The notes below the pieces were generated by a model. The model made no database searches. It saw only the letters and a list, made by a program, of their open reading frames with translations, and was not told the origin of the DNA. Below, one piece after another: positions 33,784 to 44,574 of a stretch of DNA of 64,000 bases. The stretch is from Silene latifolia (Eukaryota > Streptophyta > Magnoliopsida > Caryophyllales > Caryophyllaceae), in NCBI RefSeq assembly GCF_048544455.1, contig NC_133537.1:20769541-20833540 (forward strand), read 5' to 3'. The position numbers and the translations under genes are program-made. Positions within the stretch are counted from its first letter, which is position 1; the number at the start of each line of letters is the position of its first letter.

Positions 33784-34687
33784 TGTAGCTTATTTTATGC
33801 ATAATAAAGCGGCATTGGGACGTGATTTCACATGATTTACCTCACATTTACCATATTCGTAATGCCGGATTAGTAATGGAGTTTTGAGCAATGATCGGAA
33901 GCATAGGCATGTCTTGAAGTCTACCATGGTATAAAACATCTACAAGCAAGAAGGAAGACTAGCTAAGAAATGAAGAATTGAAAGGACGAAGGAATTGAAG
34001 ATTTGATGCCCCGTTTGAATAAGGATCAACTTCAAATGAGTATATCTTGAGTTCTAGAGCTCATATCGATGCAAGGCTAAGTGAAGGTGAAAGCTTATGT
34101 TCTTAGCTTTCCAACGACAGGTCACACGCCTCATTTGGCCAAGTAACGAGAGAGATATGACCTTTTGAAAAAATGCTGTCCAGCAGGCAACTCGCACCGT
34201 GCGAATTTTCAGTCCAATAATTCGCACCGTGCGAATTTTCTGGTAATTCCGCAATTTTGTTACGGGCTTACTTCTTGCTTAAGGCCCATTAATCTTCCAC
34301 ATCTTAGGACTATAAATAGATGAACACCATTAGGTTTTAGGGATCTTATGCACACTTTTAATTAATCAAGTTGTAATTTTGGGAATTATTCATCTTTGTT
34401 ATTGGGTTTAGATCTAGCATGGAGAACTAATCTCCCTTTCTTAATCCGGCTCAAAGGTGTAATCTTTGGTTGTAAAACTACTTAATCTTTCCTTAATTTT
34501 CATTATCATTGTTAATCCTTTGTGTTTATTGTTTGAATTTTGGAATCCTTATTTACATTGAGTAATTAAGTGTGATTTCCTTGTTGCTTAATTAATCAAG
34601 TTCCTTAATTTATTATTGTTGGGATTATTAAGTGTGATTTCCTTGTAATCTCATCTTTGCAACACCTTGTTATTTTGCTAATGAATG

Positions 34688-36005
34688 TGTTGGACCTTTA
34701 GTCCTAATTAGTTATTTTGATAATGACAGTAATGATTTGTATGTGGACTTAATATTATAAACATATGCGTGTAATTGTGTGCTTAAGTCTTAATATAGAA
34801 AGGAACAATTACAATGACGCAAGCTTGAAGTTTGGACCAAGGAGGTACAGCTTCGAAGACACTTGATCGTTGTATTCAAGCAAGATCAAGATCCGAAATC
34901 AACCACGAGACTCAAGATGAGAGACTTGTGAAGAGACGATTCGTTTCATCAAGATCTACATCAAGATTAGATAGTATAGGTCGTCATCCGGTAATGGTTT
35001 TACTTTGTTTGATTTAAAGGTTAGTGAAGTTATGACCTCATAGCCATAACTTCACTGCTAGACAAAAATGATGCGTTAATTTTTGGAAAATATATTTTTA
35101 ATGTTTTATAAAAATAAGAGAGTATTTATATAATTGGAATTATTTAATTAGAATTTAAGTTGGATGTACTATTGGTTTGTAACACGATATTTATGTCGTC
35201 ATGCAACCTAGGGTTTCAACTAAAATTCTATCTCGATTTGTTGTGGGCTATGGAGGCCGAATGGACCAAAGGAAACCCTAGGGGCCGGCCGAAAACCCTA
35301 GAGGCCGATCCATTCCTTTAACCCTAGCCGCCTACTTGTTCGTCAAGTCATTTAGGGTTTCACACCTTCCAAAATATTCTAAAACCCTAATTCCCTACAA
35401 CTATAGATACCTCTCTTCATTCAACATTTAAAAAGTGACACACGTCTACACTTTTAAGAGAAAAAATATTTAAGCAAAAATTATTTGAGCTTTAATTCTT
35501 ATTTTACAAATTGCTTATACAAAAGTTGCGCATCATAATTGTCAATCACTCAAAGAGAAATCGTTATAGGATACTAAGTACACAAAGATATTATACTCAC
35601 TCGCATAACGTGAGATTAGTATTTATCGTTGTACTTTTCTTATTAACGTAAGAGCAATCTAGAGTATTTAGCGATACTCAATCTGAGTTATAATCATATA
35701 GTTGATTATACGAGTGGATTGATAATTTTTGTAATCCGTAGAAAGGTACTAAAAATTATTAATCGAGAATAGTGGACGTAGGTTTCGACTTGTGATCCTG
35801 AACCACTTCAAAAATCCTGTGTGTCTCTCTTTCTCTCTTTCTTTATTTTCGTTATTTCGTTTTTGCGCTTATTAGTGTATTAATTAGTTGATTTTAATCA
35901 ATAAAATCAAATAATTTATTTTACATCATATATTTCGAAAAAGTGGGCATCGTTTTAATACTCAATTCACCCCCCCTCTTTCGTATTCGATCAATAAACT
36001 CCTCA
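34688..36005 (+). repeat. 5' LTR of the Sirevirus-type element
   Basis: 1318 bp, closely matching the 3' LTR. It contains a perfect 12-bp hairpin AGTGAAGTTATG / CATAACTTCACT (35023-35034, 35045-35056), conserved in the 3' LTR at 44909-44942. A TATA-like CTATAGATACC lies near 35400 (CTATAAATACA in the 3' LTR near 45290). Confidence 0.95.
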
Positions 36006-36007
36006 AT

Positions 36008-36019
36008 TGGTATCAGAGC
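36008..36019 (+). promoter_or_regulatory. Primer binding site of the Sirevirus-type element
   Basis: TGGTATCAGAGC two bases after the 5' LTR end; complementary to initiator tRNA-Met, as usual for copia elements. Confidence 0.95.
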
Positions 36020-36107
36020 CTCGTGCTCTTGATAGCCTAACAGCTAGAGTCTGATCTTTTTTTTTGAGTCTATTTATCGTTTTTCTGCTGCATTTATTTT
36101 TTATCAA

Positions 36108-37481
36108 ATGGATTCCAAACACCTTAAGTGTCCTATATTCAATGGGAAGAAATATGGTTTATGGAAAAACATGATGACCCATTTTATTAAAGGTAACGAT
36201 TGGGAGTGCTGGTTGATTATCAAGAATGGTCCGAATAAGATCTTACTTTCAACCACTAATGGCACTACCGTCGAAAAGAATGAAGAGGATTATATTGAGG
36301 CGGATTATAAAAAGGCTGAGAAGAATTCAAAAGCAATAAGCTTATTGCAAAACGGTATGATTGCAACTGAATTCGATCGTTTCTCAACCAGTTCATCTGC
36401 CAAGGAAATATGGGATGGTCTAGAATTAGCCTATGAGGGAACCGCTGTTGTCAAAAAGCAACGTATGGCATTACTAATGCGAAAATACGAGCTGTTTGCC
36501 ATGGAGCAAAACGAGTCAGTTGACAGCATGTCCTCTCGCTTTTCTAGTATCATCAATGAGCTAAAGAATTTAGGAAGAACATTTGACTCCGAGGAAATTG
36601 CTAGAAAAATTCTTAGAAGTATGTCTCGCAGATGGAGACATAAAGTGTCTGTCATAGAGGAATGTAAGGACCTAACTTCGTTATCCTATCAGGAGCTACC
36701 CAGAACCTTAATGGCTCATGAGAATACTCCGAATCAGGATGAGGAGGAAGCTGGTACAAGCAAAAAGATGGCCTTACAAGCTGAGTCTAGCAAGATTAAT
36801 GATTCTTCAGATATTGAAGATGAAACCGTGTTGTTTGTTAAACGATTTAAGAAAAAGTCCTTCAATCAAAATCAAAATAAAACAAATAACAAATCAAAGC
36901 AAACTCCCAAGAAAAATTCTGAGTCAAAATGGTCTTTCTCTAACCGTGGATGCTTCAAGTGTGGTGATAATGATCACATGATCAAAGATTGCCCTACATG
37001 GAAGAAAATTAAAGACAAAAATCAACGTGACAAAACAAAGAAGGAATTCAAGCAAGTTATGATGGCATATTGCTGGGGAGACTTGGACTCTGAAGATGGC
37101 GAATTCGAAGATGAAGAAGAAACTGCAAATCTTTGCCTAAGCAGCGTCAGTCTTGACCTATTCTCCGACAGCGACAATGAAAGTAATGCTTCAAATGCTG
37201 AGATGTATCTTGTTGGAAATTCAGATTCAGATTCAGAGGATGAAGAGGTAAGTTTTCTTGAACTCAAAAAGCAAGTTAAGAAACTTTCTAAGAGTGCTTT
37301 AATTAAGTATTTTGAACAATCCCTTGATCATTGTCAAGAACAAAGTCTAGAGTTAAAAGACCTTAAAGAACAAATTCTAGACATTGCTGAGGAAAACCAA
37401 CTTCTAAAAGCCAAAGCCAAAAAGCTCAAATCTAAAGTTATGGCTACCCCAGCTATAACTTCAGACATGACAAATGCTTAG
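36108..37481 (+). CDS. gag (N-terminal part) of the Sirevirus-type element
   Basis: 457 codons from MDSKHLKCPIFNGKKYGLWK, the usual copia gag start (substrate-like FNGKxYxxWK). The capsid core (AKEIWDGLELAYEG, MLRKYE-like helix, ILRSMSRRWRHKV) is followed by a basic region and the zinc knuckle CFKCGDNDHMIKDC (CX2CX4HX4C). After that comes an acidic stretch and a long coiled coil (LKKQVKKLSKSALIKYFEQS, LKDLKEQILDIAEENQLLKA). It ends at a premature TAG at 37479; the same frame continues after it. The protein would form the cytoplasmic virus-like particle. Confidence 0.9.
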   Translation: MDSKHLKCPIFNGKKYGLWKNMMTHFIKGNDWECWLIIKNGPNKILLSTTNGTTVEKNEEDYIEADYKKAEKNSKAISLLQNGMIATEFDRFSTSSSAKEIWDGLELAYEGTAVVKKQRMALLMRKYELFAMEQNESVDSMSSRFSSIINELKNLGRTFDSEEIARKILRSMSRRWRHKVSVIEECKDLTSLSYQELPRTLMAHENTPNQDEEEAGTSKKMALQAESSKINDSSDIEDETVLFVKRFKKKSFNQNQNKTNNKSKQTPKKNSESKWSFSNRGCFKCGDNDHMIKDCPTWKKIKDKNQRDKTKKEFKQVMMAYCWGDLDSEDGEFEDEEETANLCLSSVSLDLFSDSDNESNASNAEMYLVGNSDSDSEDEEVSFLELKKQVKKLSKSALIKYFEQSLDHCQEQSLELKDLKEQILDIAEENQLLKAKAKKLKSKVMATPAITSDMTNA

Positions 37482-38561
37482 AAAAACGCTCTTGAATCAA
37501 AAGTTAAGGCTAGTGATGCCATAACTTCAGAGCTCAAACTCAACATTAAGCATCTTCAAGCTAAAGTTACAGCTAGTGATGCTATAACTTCTGAATTGAA
37601 GAAAGTCAATGAGATTTTAAAAGATGAACTTAATGGCAAAGATAGTGTGGTTTCCGAACACAAGAGACAAATTACATTTCTCTCTAAGCAATTGAAAGAA
37701 GCTAGTGATAGTATGTCTGAAGTTAAGGAATAACATGAAAATGAGAAACGTGTCTTGAATGAACGTTTTGATCAATTTCGTGAAGATTTTGAGAAAGGTA
37801 ACTCTTCCAAGGATTCAAGTGTAGATCATTCGAAATGTGAAAAAGAAATTGAGTCCTTGAAAGAATTACTCTTACATGCACGAAAAGTTCATTATAAATG
37901 GGAAGAAAGCACAAAAGTTTTAAACTTCCTTACTGAACAATCTGATAATAACATGAAGATGGGACTTGGTCATGAATGCTATAGTCGTAGAGACCTTGAT
38001 AAATGCAAATCTAATCCTTCTGATCATGATTTCAGAAAAAGAAAATATGTTAATCTTCCAGAATACTTGATTTGCAATTACTGTGGCTCTACTGGACATA
38101 TTCAAGTCAATTGTGTCAAACTTGCTTCGGATAAGCAAAAGAATGTCGAAACTGTTGAGACTTGTGATTTCATAGTGGAAGATGATGTCTCAACTATAGA
38201 TGAATCTAACGACAACGAAGAACGTAATAATGAGTTTGGATGGACTTATGATATGGCTTTTGATTACTCATATGTTCCTTCAAAATCAAACAAAATAAAT
38301 GAGAATCGAAAGCATACATTCAAGCCTAAAGTTCATAACACTAAACCTAGAGCGTCTCATAAAGGTACTAGATCTAGAGCTACTTTTGTTAGAATAAAAC
38401 TTAGAGTACCTTATGTTCCGATTGTTAGACAAAGACCAAGACAACCCAATGTGAAAGCCAAAAGAATAATAAGACAAGTATGGGTTAGAAAGGATCAAAT
38501 ATATAGAGTTACTAACCATAAAGGACCCAACTTAGCTTGGGTACCTAAAAGTTGTATTTGA
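37482..38561 (+). pseudogene. gag C-terminal part after premature stops
   Basis: The gag frame continues with repeated heptad text (KASDAITSEL, VTASDAITSEL units), a second stop at 37731, then an open frame with CNYCGSTGHIQVNC, a second zinc knuckle. A basic segment and NHKGPNLAWVPKSCI end it at 38561. WVPK just before the protease is typical of Sireviruses. The protease starts in another frame, so a frameshift lies near 38561-38590. Confidence 0.8.
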
Positions 38562-38578
38562 TTCATTTATAGGTAGTA

Positions 38579-40264
38579 GTGAAAGAAAATAATCTATGGT
38601 ATCTCGACAGTGGATGCTCGAGACACATGACAGGAGACAAAAATCTTTTTCTTTCACTAGAGCCCTTCTTTGGTGGCAAGGTTACTTTTGGAGATAACAA
38701 GAAGGGTAGGATTATTGGAGTAGGAAAAATTGGAATCTCAACCTCCCATTCAATCGATAACGTATATCTGGTAAGTGGTCTTAAACATAACTTACTTAGT
38801 ATCTCTCAATTATGTGACAAAGGTAACAAAGTTGTTTTTCATGCCAATGTTTGTCGTATCATAATTGAAGGTACTAGTAATGTTTTACTTGAGGGTCACC
38901 GTATAATGAATGTGTATATGATTGACTTAAATGTTGTCAATACAAATTCCTTCTCGTGTATGAAAGCAACCTCAGATGATTCAAGCTTGTGGCACAAGAG
39001 GTTTGCACACATCAGTCCAACTATTTTAAAGAAACTTAAGTCTATGGATTTAGTTGAAGGCTTGCCCTCAATTAAATTTGAGCAAGATAAAATGTGTGAC
39101 TCATGTGCCCGCTGCAAACATGTTAGATCCTTATTTAAACCTAAAAGAGTAGTTAGCACTAAACGATCACTTGAGATGGTACACATAGATTTATGTGGAC
39201 CTATGAAAGTTAGAAGCCGTGGTGGATCAAAGTATATATTTGTTCTAGTCGACGATTACTCAAGGTATGTCTGACCAATCTTTCTTTCCTCTAAAGATGA
39301 AACTTTCGTTGAATTTGTGGCATTAATGAAGCTTGCCCAAAATAGATATGATAAAAAGCTTATTTCGATTCGGACGGATCACGACACGGAATTTTATAAT
39401 CAATTGTTTATAGAATTTTGTAGGGAAAATGGTGTGGGACATAACTTCTCCGCACCACGAACCCCACAACAAAATGGTGTCATGGAACGTATGAATCGAA
39501 CCCTAGAGGATATGGCTCGTACTATGCTTTTGTGTAGTGACCTCCCTAGAAGTTTTTGGGCAGAAGCTGTTAGTACCGCATGCTATGTGCATAATAGAGC
39601 TATGATCCGACCTATTTTGAAAAAGACTCCCTATGAACTCTTAAGAGGGAGAAAACCCAATATATCACATCTCCGTTGCTTCGGGAGCAAATGCTTTGTT
39701 CACAATAATGGAAAAGACAATTTAGGAAAATTTGACCCCGAAGTGACGGTTGTTTTTCCGGGATATTCGGATCATAGTAAAGCTTACAAAGTGTTCAATA
39801 AAAGAACCTTGCGCATAGAAGAAAGTGTTCATGTTCGCTTTGACGAAGATAATGTGTTTGATAAAGTTGAACAGGAAGAAGAGGATCCAGATGAGCCCGA
39901 TTTCTTTTTAGCAAGAAATGAGCCCTTAAATGAAGATGAAGATATTCAAGGTATCAATGGTGAACTAGAAAATTCTGCAAACGATCCTAAGAGAAGTGAT
40001 GAGTCCGTAGTTAATGATACTATTGACCCTTCCTTAGATAAGGAAAAAGATCTTGAAGTTATACCTAATGATGTTGTAACTTCCGATCCAAATCATGATA
40101 TTTCTAATGAAGTTAGTGATACTTCAAGAAAATCCGAGTCCAACTTAGGGGAACAAGTCATGATTCTTCGTCTGCAGATGATGCTAGTCCATCAAATGAT
40201 AATGAGCCTAGAGTTCTCAAAAAGTGGAAACATCAAAGCTCCCACCCTTTGGACAAAATCCTAG
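38579..40264 (+). pseudogene. Protease and integrase of the Sirevirus-type element, with a TGA stop
   Basis: The protease has NLWYLDSGCSRHMTG (DSG active site). The integrase zinc domain has LWHKRFAHIS and CDSCARCKH. The DDE core has VHIDLCGPM, RTDHDTEFYN and NGVMERMNRTLEDMA. A TGA at 39272-39274 (after VDDYSRYV, where the family has tryptophan) splits an otherwise continuous frame. Beyond the core is an acidic linker (VEQEEEDPDEPD). The frame ends at 40264 while RT has begun in another frame, so another shift lies near 40200. Confidence 0.88.
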
Positions 40265-41870
40265 GGGATCTAGAACAAGGCATTAAATCTAGAAGGTCCT
40301 TGAATAATTTCTGCTCGTTCTTTTGTTTTCTGTCAACCATTGAACCTACCAATATTAAAGAAGCTCTTGCTGAACCTGATTGGATAACTGCAATGCAAGA
40401 TGAGCTTCAACAATTCGAACGCAATAAGGTATGGCACTTAGTGCCACGACCTAGTGATCGAACTGTTATTGGTACAAGATGGGTGTTCAGAAATAAACTG
40501 GACGATGCAAGACTTATTACAAGAAACAAGGCACGACTAGTTGTCCAAGGCTATAATCAACAAGAAGGGATCGATTATGATGAGACCTTTGCACCCGTAG
40601 CAAGACTTGAGGCTATTCGTCTCATTATTGCCTTTGCTGCTCATAAAGGAATGAAATTATTCCAAATGGATGTTAAGACTGCATTTCTTAATGGCTACTT
40701 GGAAGAAGAAGTTTATGTAGAACAACCTCCCGGATTTTTAGATAGCAAGTTTCAAAACCACGTTTATAAATTAGACAAAGCTTTATATGGTTTGAAACAA
40801 GCTCCAAGGGCATGGTATGACAGATTATCCAAGTTTTTATTACAAAATAATTTTATAAGAGGATCTGTCGATAAAACCTTGTTCCTAAAATCCGAGGGTT
40901 CTAATTTACTTGTTGTGCAAATTTATGTAGACGATATAATATTCGGTTCTACTAATGAAAAATTGTGCAAGTATTTTTCAGATCTAATGACTTCTGAGTT
41001 TGAAATGAGCATGATGGGAGAATTGAAGTACTTTCTAGGTTTACAAATTCAACAAACAAAGGATGGTATAAAGATTCACCAACAGAAATATATCAAGGAA
41101 CTGATTCGAAAATTCGGTATGGAAAATGCAAAATCTTACGACACACCTATGGTACCTGAAAAGAAGTTAACTATAGATGAACATGGTAAGTGTGTCGATG
41201 AGACTACATATCGAGGTATGATTGGTTCACTTTTATATTTAACTGCAAGTCGTCCGATATAATGTATAGTGTATGTGTGTGCGTGCGCGATATCAATCGT
41301 GTCCTAAAGAGTCACATATGATTGCAGTTAAACGTATCTTGAGATATTTAATTGGTACATCAAATTTGTACTTATGGTATCCACTTGAGTGTAATTTCGA
41401 TCTAGTAGGGTATTCAGATGCAGATTATGCAGGATGCTCTCTAGATAGGAAAAGCACTTCTGGGTATGCAACGTTTGTTGGACCTTGTATCATCACATGG
41501 GGATCAAAAAAACAAAATTCAGTTGCAATGTCTCTCTTTGAAGCCGAAGTATGTATCTCGCAGGATGGTATGTTCTCAATTACTTTGGTTAAAGCAACAA
41601 CTATGTGATTATGGTATAAATGTAGGTCGTATGCCTATTATGTGTGACAATACGAGTGCTATAGTAATTTCTAAGAACCCTGCTCAGCACTCGAGGACCA
41701 AACATATAGATATTAGACACCATTTTCTACGAGATCATGTAGAGAAGAGCAACATTTCACTTGAATTTTGTAGTACAGAAAGGCAATGGGCTGATATCTT
41801 GACTAAGGCGTTAGCTAGAAAACGCTTTGAGTTATTGAGACTAGAGATTGGTTTAATTAGCGATAATTAA
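40249..41870 (+). pseudogene. Reverse transcriptase and RNase H of the Sirevirus-type element, frameshifted
   Basis: RT is open from 40249 to a stop at 41262: [60 protein letters not shown], and YVDD in [15 protein letters not shown]. RNase H follows in a second frame (GYSDADYAGCSLDRKSTSGY) and ends in a third (HSRTKHIDIRHHFLRDHVE, ADILTKALARKRFELL, stop at 41870). There are thus at least two frameshifts after RT and no active pol as read. Confidence 0.9.
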
Positions 41871-42184
41871 ATCCGTCATAATTATGTCTGGGAACCTGAA
41901 TGACTGGCTAGGAAGATGAGATTGTACGATTGTGTCCGTATATTTTTGTTGCAAGTTTAATTATGTTAAATAATGTTTATTTTACGTGTTATATCTTGCT
42001 TATGTGTATGGTAATATTTAATATTCTGTATAATCACACATTCTTACAAAAATTTGACAAAATCTACAATAAAATGCCTAAATATAATAAAGATATTTCT
42101 ATCTTATTATATTCCTTCACAATCCTACCTAAACACAAACTAGAGGATTCTTTTCTTATTCTTATCATATAAGAAATAGGAGAT

Positions 42185-42365
42185 AATACCAAAAAAAAAG
42201 TGCCGAAAAAAAAAGCACGAAAAAAAAAGAAAGTGCCGAAAAAAAAGAAAGCACGAAAAAAAAGAAAGTGTGCTAAAAAAAAAAAAGAGAAAAAGTGCGA
42301 AAAAAAGGAAAAGCACGAAAAAAAAAAGAAAAAAGAAAGGAAGGCACCGAAAAATAATAATAAGG
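42185..42365 (+). repeat. Purine-rich poly(A) tract with GTGCCG/GCACG spacers
   Basis: About 180 bases in which runs of 6-11 A are separated by short units GTGCCG, GCACG and GAAAG. It lies between pol and the extra ORF. The lysine-rich frames over it are composition artefacts. Confidence 0.85.
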
Positions 42366-42515
42366 AAATTGGTATTATTTTCTTTCCTTAAGAATTCTAT
42401 AGTTACCAAAACAGAAACTCGTTATGCTATTTTAACCCTTTTAATCTCTCCATAATTCTCATCAATTTAATCATCTTCTTCCCTAAATACTTTTTCTAAA
42501 CCTTCAAGATTAATA

Positions 42516-44120
42516 ATGGCGAATCAACCTACAACCCGTTTTCAATCCAAGAAACCTGTTGTTGTTAGAAAGAAGGTAACCCAATCACCCCTGAGAACCA
42601 CCCGCTCCGTCACGCCGCCCGAGACCCCTCGGTCCCCCCGGTCCGCCGCCGACCTAACCGACAACCACAAGAAGAGACAAAAATTGGTTAAGGGTAAGGG
42701 AAAATTGGTTTCGAAAATTGAGGTAAGTTCAAAAACTGAGAACTATATACTTCAAGATGGTTCTTCACGTGTTCTTTACGCACAACATATGGATGATTAC
42801 ACTAACAATGGACTGAATAATCTTCGATTAACTCAAGTAGAACGAAGGAATATCAATCAAGTTGCTCAATACCGCATTCACGCAGGACGAGTATATTCGG
42901 TTGATTGGTTAAAGCAATATAAAGCACTTGGGTTTTTCAGGAATTTTCTCAAAGATCAAGGATGGGAAAATATTGTTGCTGTAAGTGGTCCAGTCTTTCC
43001 TATTGAGGTATATCAATTTTATGCTACTGTTCAATTTAAGGAAGGATATTTATTTGTTGTGGTTAATGAGACTTCTATACGTGTCTCAACTGGTGATTTC
43101 TGCGACTTGGCTCGAGTTCCTAGAGGAGGAATCGAAATTAATCCAAGCGTAGAATGGGGAAGTATGTCACCTGATGACAGGTTAGTAGTGAAACGGTATT
43201 TCAAACAAGATGCGACTTCGTCTGAGACTATTTTAACAACTAAATTGTCGCCATCTTTGAGGTTCTTTTTGAACTTTCTTTGGACTACCATTGTTCCTCG
43301 AAAAGAAGGTAGAGATAAATTCGGGGTTCATGAGATGATTATTATGAAGGCTTGGCTTGAAGGAGAAAAGGTTAGTCTACCTATGCTTGTGTTTCATAAA
43401 ATTATACAAGCTAGTGTAACAGCTAAGATGGACGATTTAGCTTCTACTTTAAGTTTGCCTTATGGAAATTGGATCTCTCGAATTTTAGAGAAGAAAGGAG
43501 TTATTGGGATGTTTAGTTATGGAGTTATAACAAATGACGAGATGAGCGATCTTTACTTATCTTATATGAAGCTCGTTATTAATGGCCCGGAATTGTGTTT
43601 TGAAACAAAAGGAGAAAAAGGAGGAAAAAGCAATGTGAGTCTTGAGATGTTGGATTCTAAGATAGAATCTAATTTTACTTCTATTCTTGGAAGGATTAAT
43701 CAGCAAGACAAGAAATTATGTGAGTTGTTTGATCTCATTACAAAGGAAAAGAGAGTTGATACTAGTGGACCGAGTAGTATTAGCCCGGCGCGTCTAAACA
43801 CCGTGTTGTCACACTTTGACACGAAAATCGACAATGCTCTTAAGGCCTCCGTGCGAACACACTCCGAATCTACTCATATGAGGGAAGGTTTGGATAGTTT
43901 GGTTAAGTTTGGTGATGAGCTATTACAATCTGGAAAGGAGATGAGGTCTGAGATGCATACGATATATGAAGCAGTTAAAGCTATGACTTTGAGGATTGGT
44001 AACTTCGATACTCGATTGACTGCTCAAGCTGCACTCCTAGATCATTGTCACGCGCGACTCGAGGATTTGGAATTTTGGACCCATCCTAGGTCACGACCAC
44101 CGAGCCCCCACTACCCGTGA
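42516..44120 (+). CDS. Intact 534-aa extra ORF of the Sirevirus-type element (putative plant transposon protein type)
   Basis: A continuous 534-codon ORF between pol and the 3' LTR, in the env-like position of Sireviruses. The basic N-terminus (KKPVVVRKKVTQSP, PPETPRSPR) is followed by a globular region with WENIVAVSGPVFPIEVYQFY, VVVNETSIRVSTGDFCDLAR, SLRFFLNFLWTTIVPRKEGR, MIIMKAWLEGEKVSLPMLVF and LSLPYGNWISRILEKKGVIG. That order resembles the 'putative plant transposon protein' family, related to plant mobile domain proteins (recognised by eye). The C-terminal third is coiled coil (LDSLVKFGDELLQSGKEMRS). No signal peptide or membrane segment is evident, so an envelope role is not supported. 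It is open although gag and pol are broken. Function unknown. Confidence 0.85.
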   Translation: MANQPTTRFQSKKPVVVRKKVTQSPLRTTRSVTPPETPRSPRSAADLTDNHKKRQKLVKGKGKLVSKIEVSSKTENYILQDGSSRVLYAQHMDDYTNNGLNNLRLTQVERRNINQVAQYRIHAGRVYSVDWLKQYKALGFFRNFLKDQGWENIVAVSGPVFPIEVYQFYATVQFKEGYLFVVVNETSIRVSTGDFCDLARVPRGGIEINPSVEWGSMSPDDRLVVKRYFKQDATSSETILTTKLSPSLRFFLNFLWTTIVPRKEGRDKFGVHEMIIMKAWLEGEKVSLPMLVFHKIIQASVTAKMDDLASTLSLPYGNWISRILEKKGVIGMFSYGVITNDEMSDLYLSYMKLVINGPELCFETKGEKGGKSNVSLEMLDSKIESNFTSILGRINQQDKKLCELFDLITKEKRVDTSGPSSISPARLNTVLSHFDTKIDNALKASVRTHSESTHMREGLDSLVKFGDELLQSGKEMRSEMHTIYEAVKAMTLRIGNFDTRLTAQAALLDHCHARLEDLEFWTHPRSRPPSPHYP

Positions 44121-44379
44121 ACATCTCGCCCTAGCCCATCCAAATTTCCAAATTTAGCCTTATCTTTTTAATTCCTTTGCTCACAATAAAAGTCCATTCT
44201 TATGGATATTAGCTTTTTCAATTCCGCATTTTATTCCTTGTGTGATTGCAGGTTTATAATATTATTATGCTAATTAAGAACTAGATTGCGTTTATTATAA
44301 TATGTTTTTCATGATTAATTCTTGTCTCATAATATATTATTCTAATTGTTTTATGTTTGTTCTCATCTTTTCAATGATG

Positions 44380-44574
44380 CCAAGAGGGGGAATTGTTTTT
44401 ATGATTTGCGACCGTCTCAAGTTAATTCTCTCAAGGCGTTCAATAGTTATAACTTTGAAAAGATTATTAGTTTCTGCGCTCAACTGTTCTATAATTTGGG
44501 AAGTATTATGTTGAGGGGGAACTAGACTTAGACACAAATCATAGAAGACTTGTCATCATCAAAAAGGGGGAATT
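44380..44574 (+). promoter_or_regulatory. Repeated polypurine tracts before the 3' LTR
   Basis: Three similar tracts: CCAAGAGGGGGAATTG (44381-44396), TTGAGGGGGAACT (44511-44523) and AAAAAGGGGGAATT (44561-44574), the last directly before the LTR start. Multiple polypurine tracts in this place are known from Sireviruses; only the last fits the plus-strand primer. Confidence 0.75.

Noticed and set aside
42140..42455. Lysine-rich and Phe-rich frames over the purine tract
   Set aside because: Low-complexity composition only; the tract is a repeat in the retroelement.
43031..43291. Antisense frame inside the Sirevirus-type extra ORF
   Set aside because: Shadow of the long plus-strand ORF.
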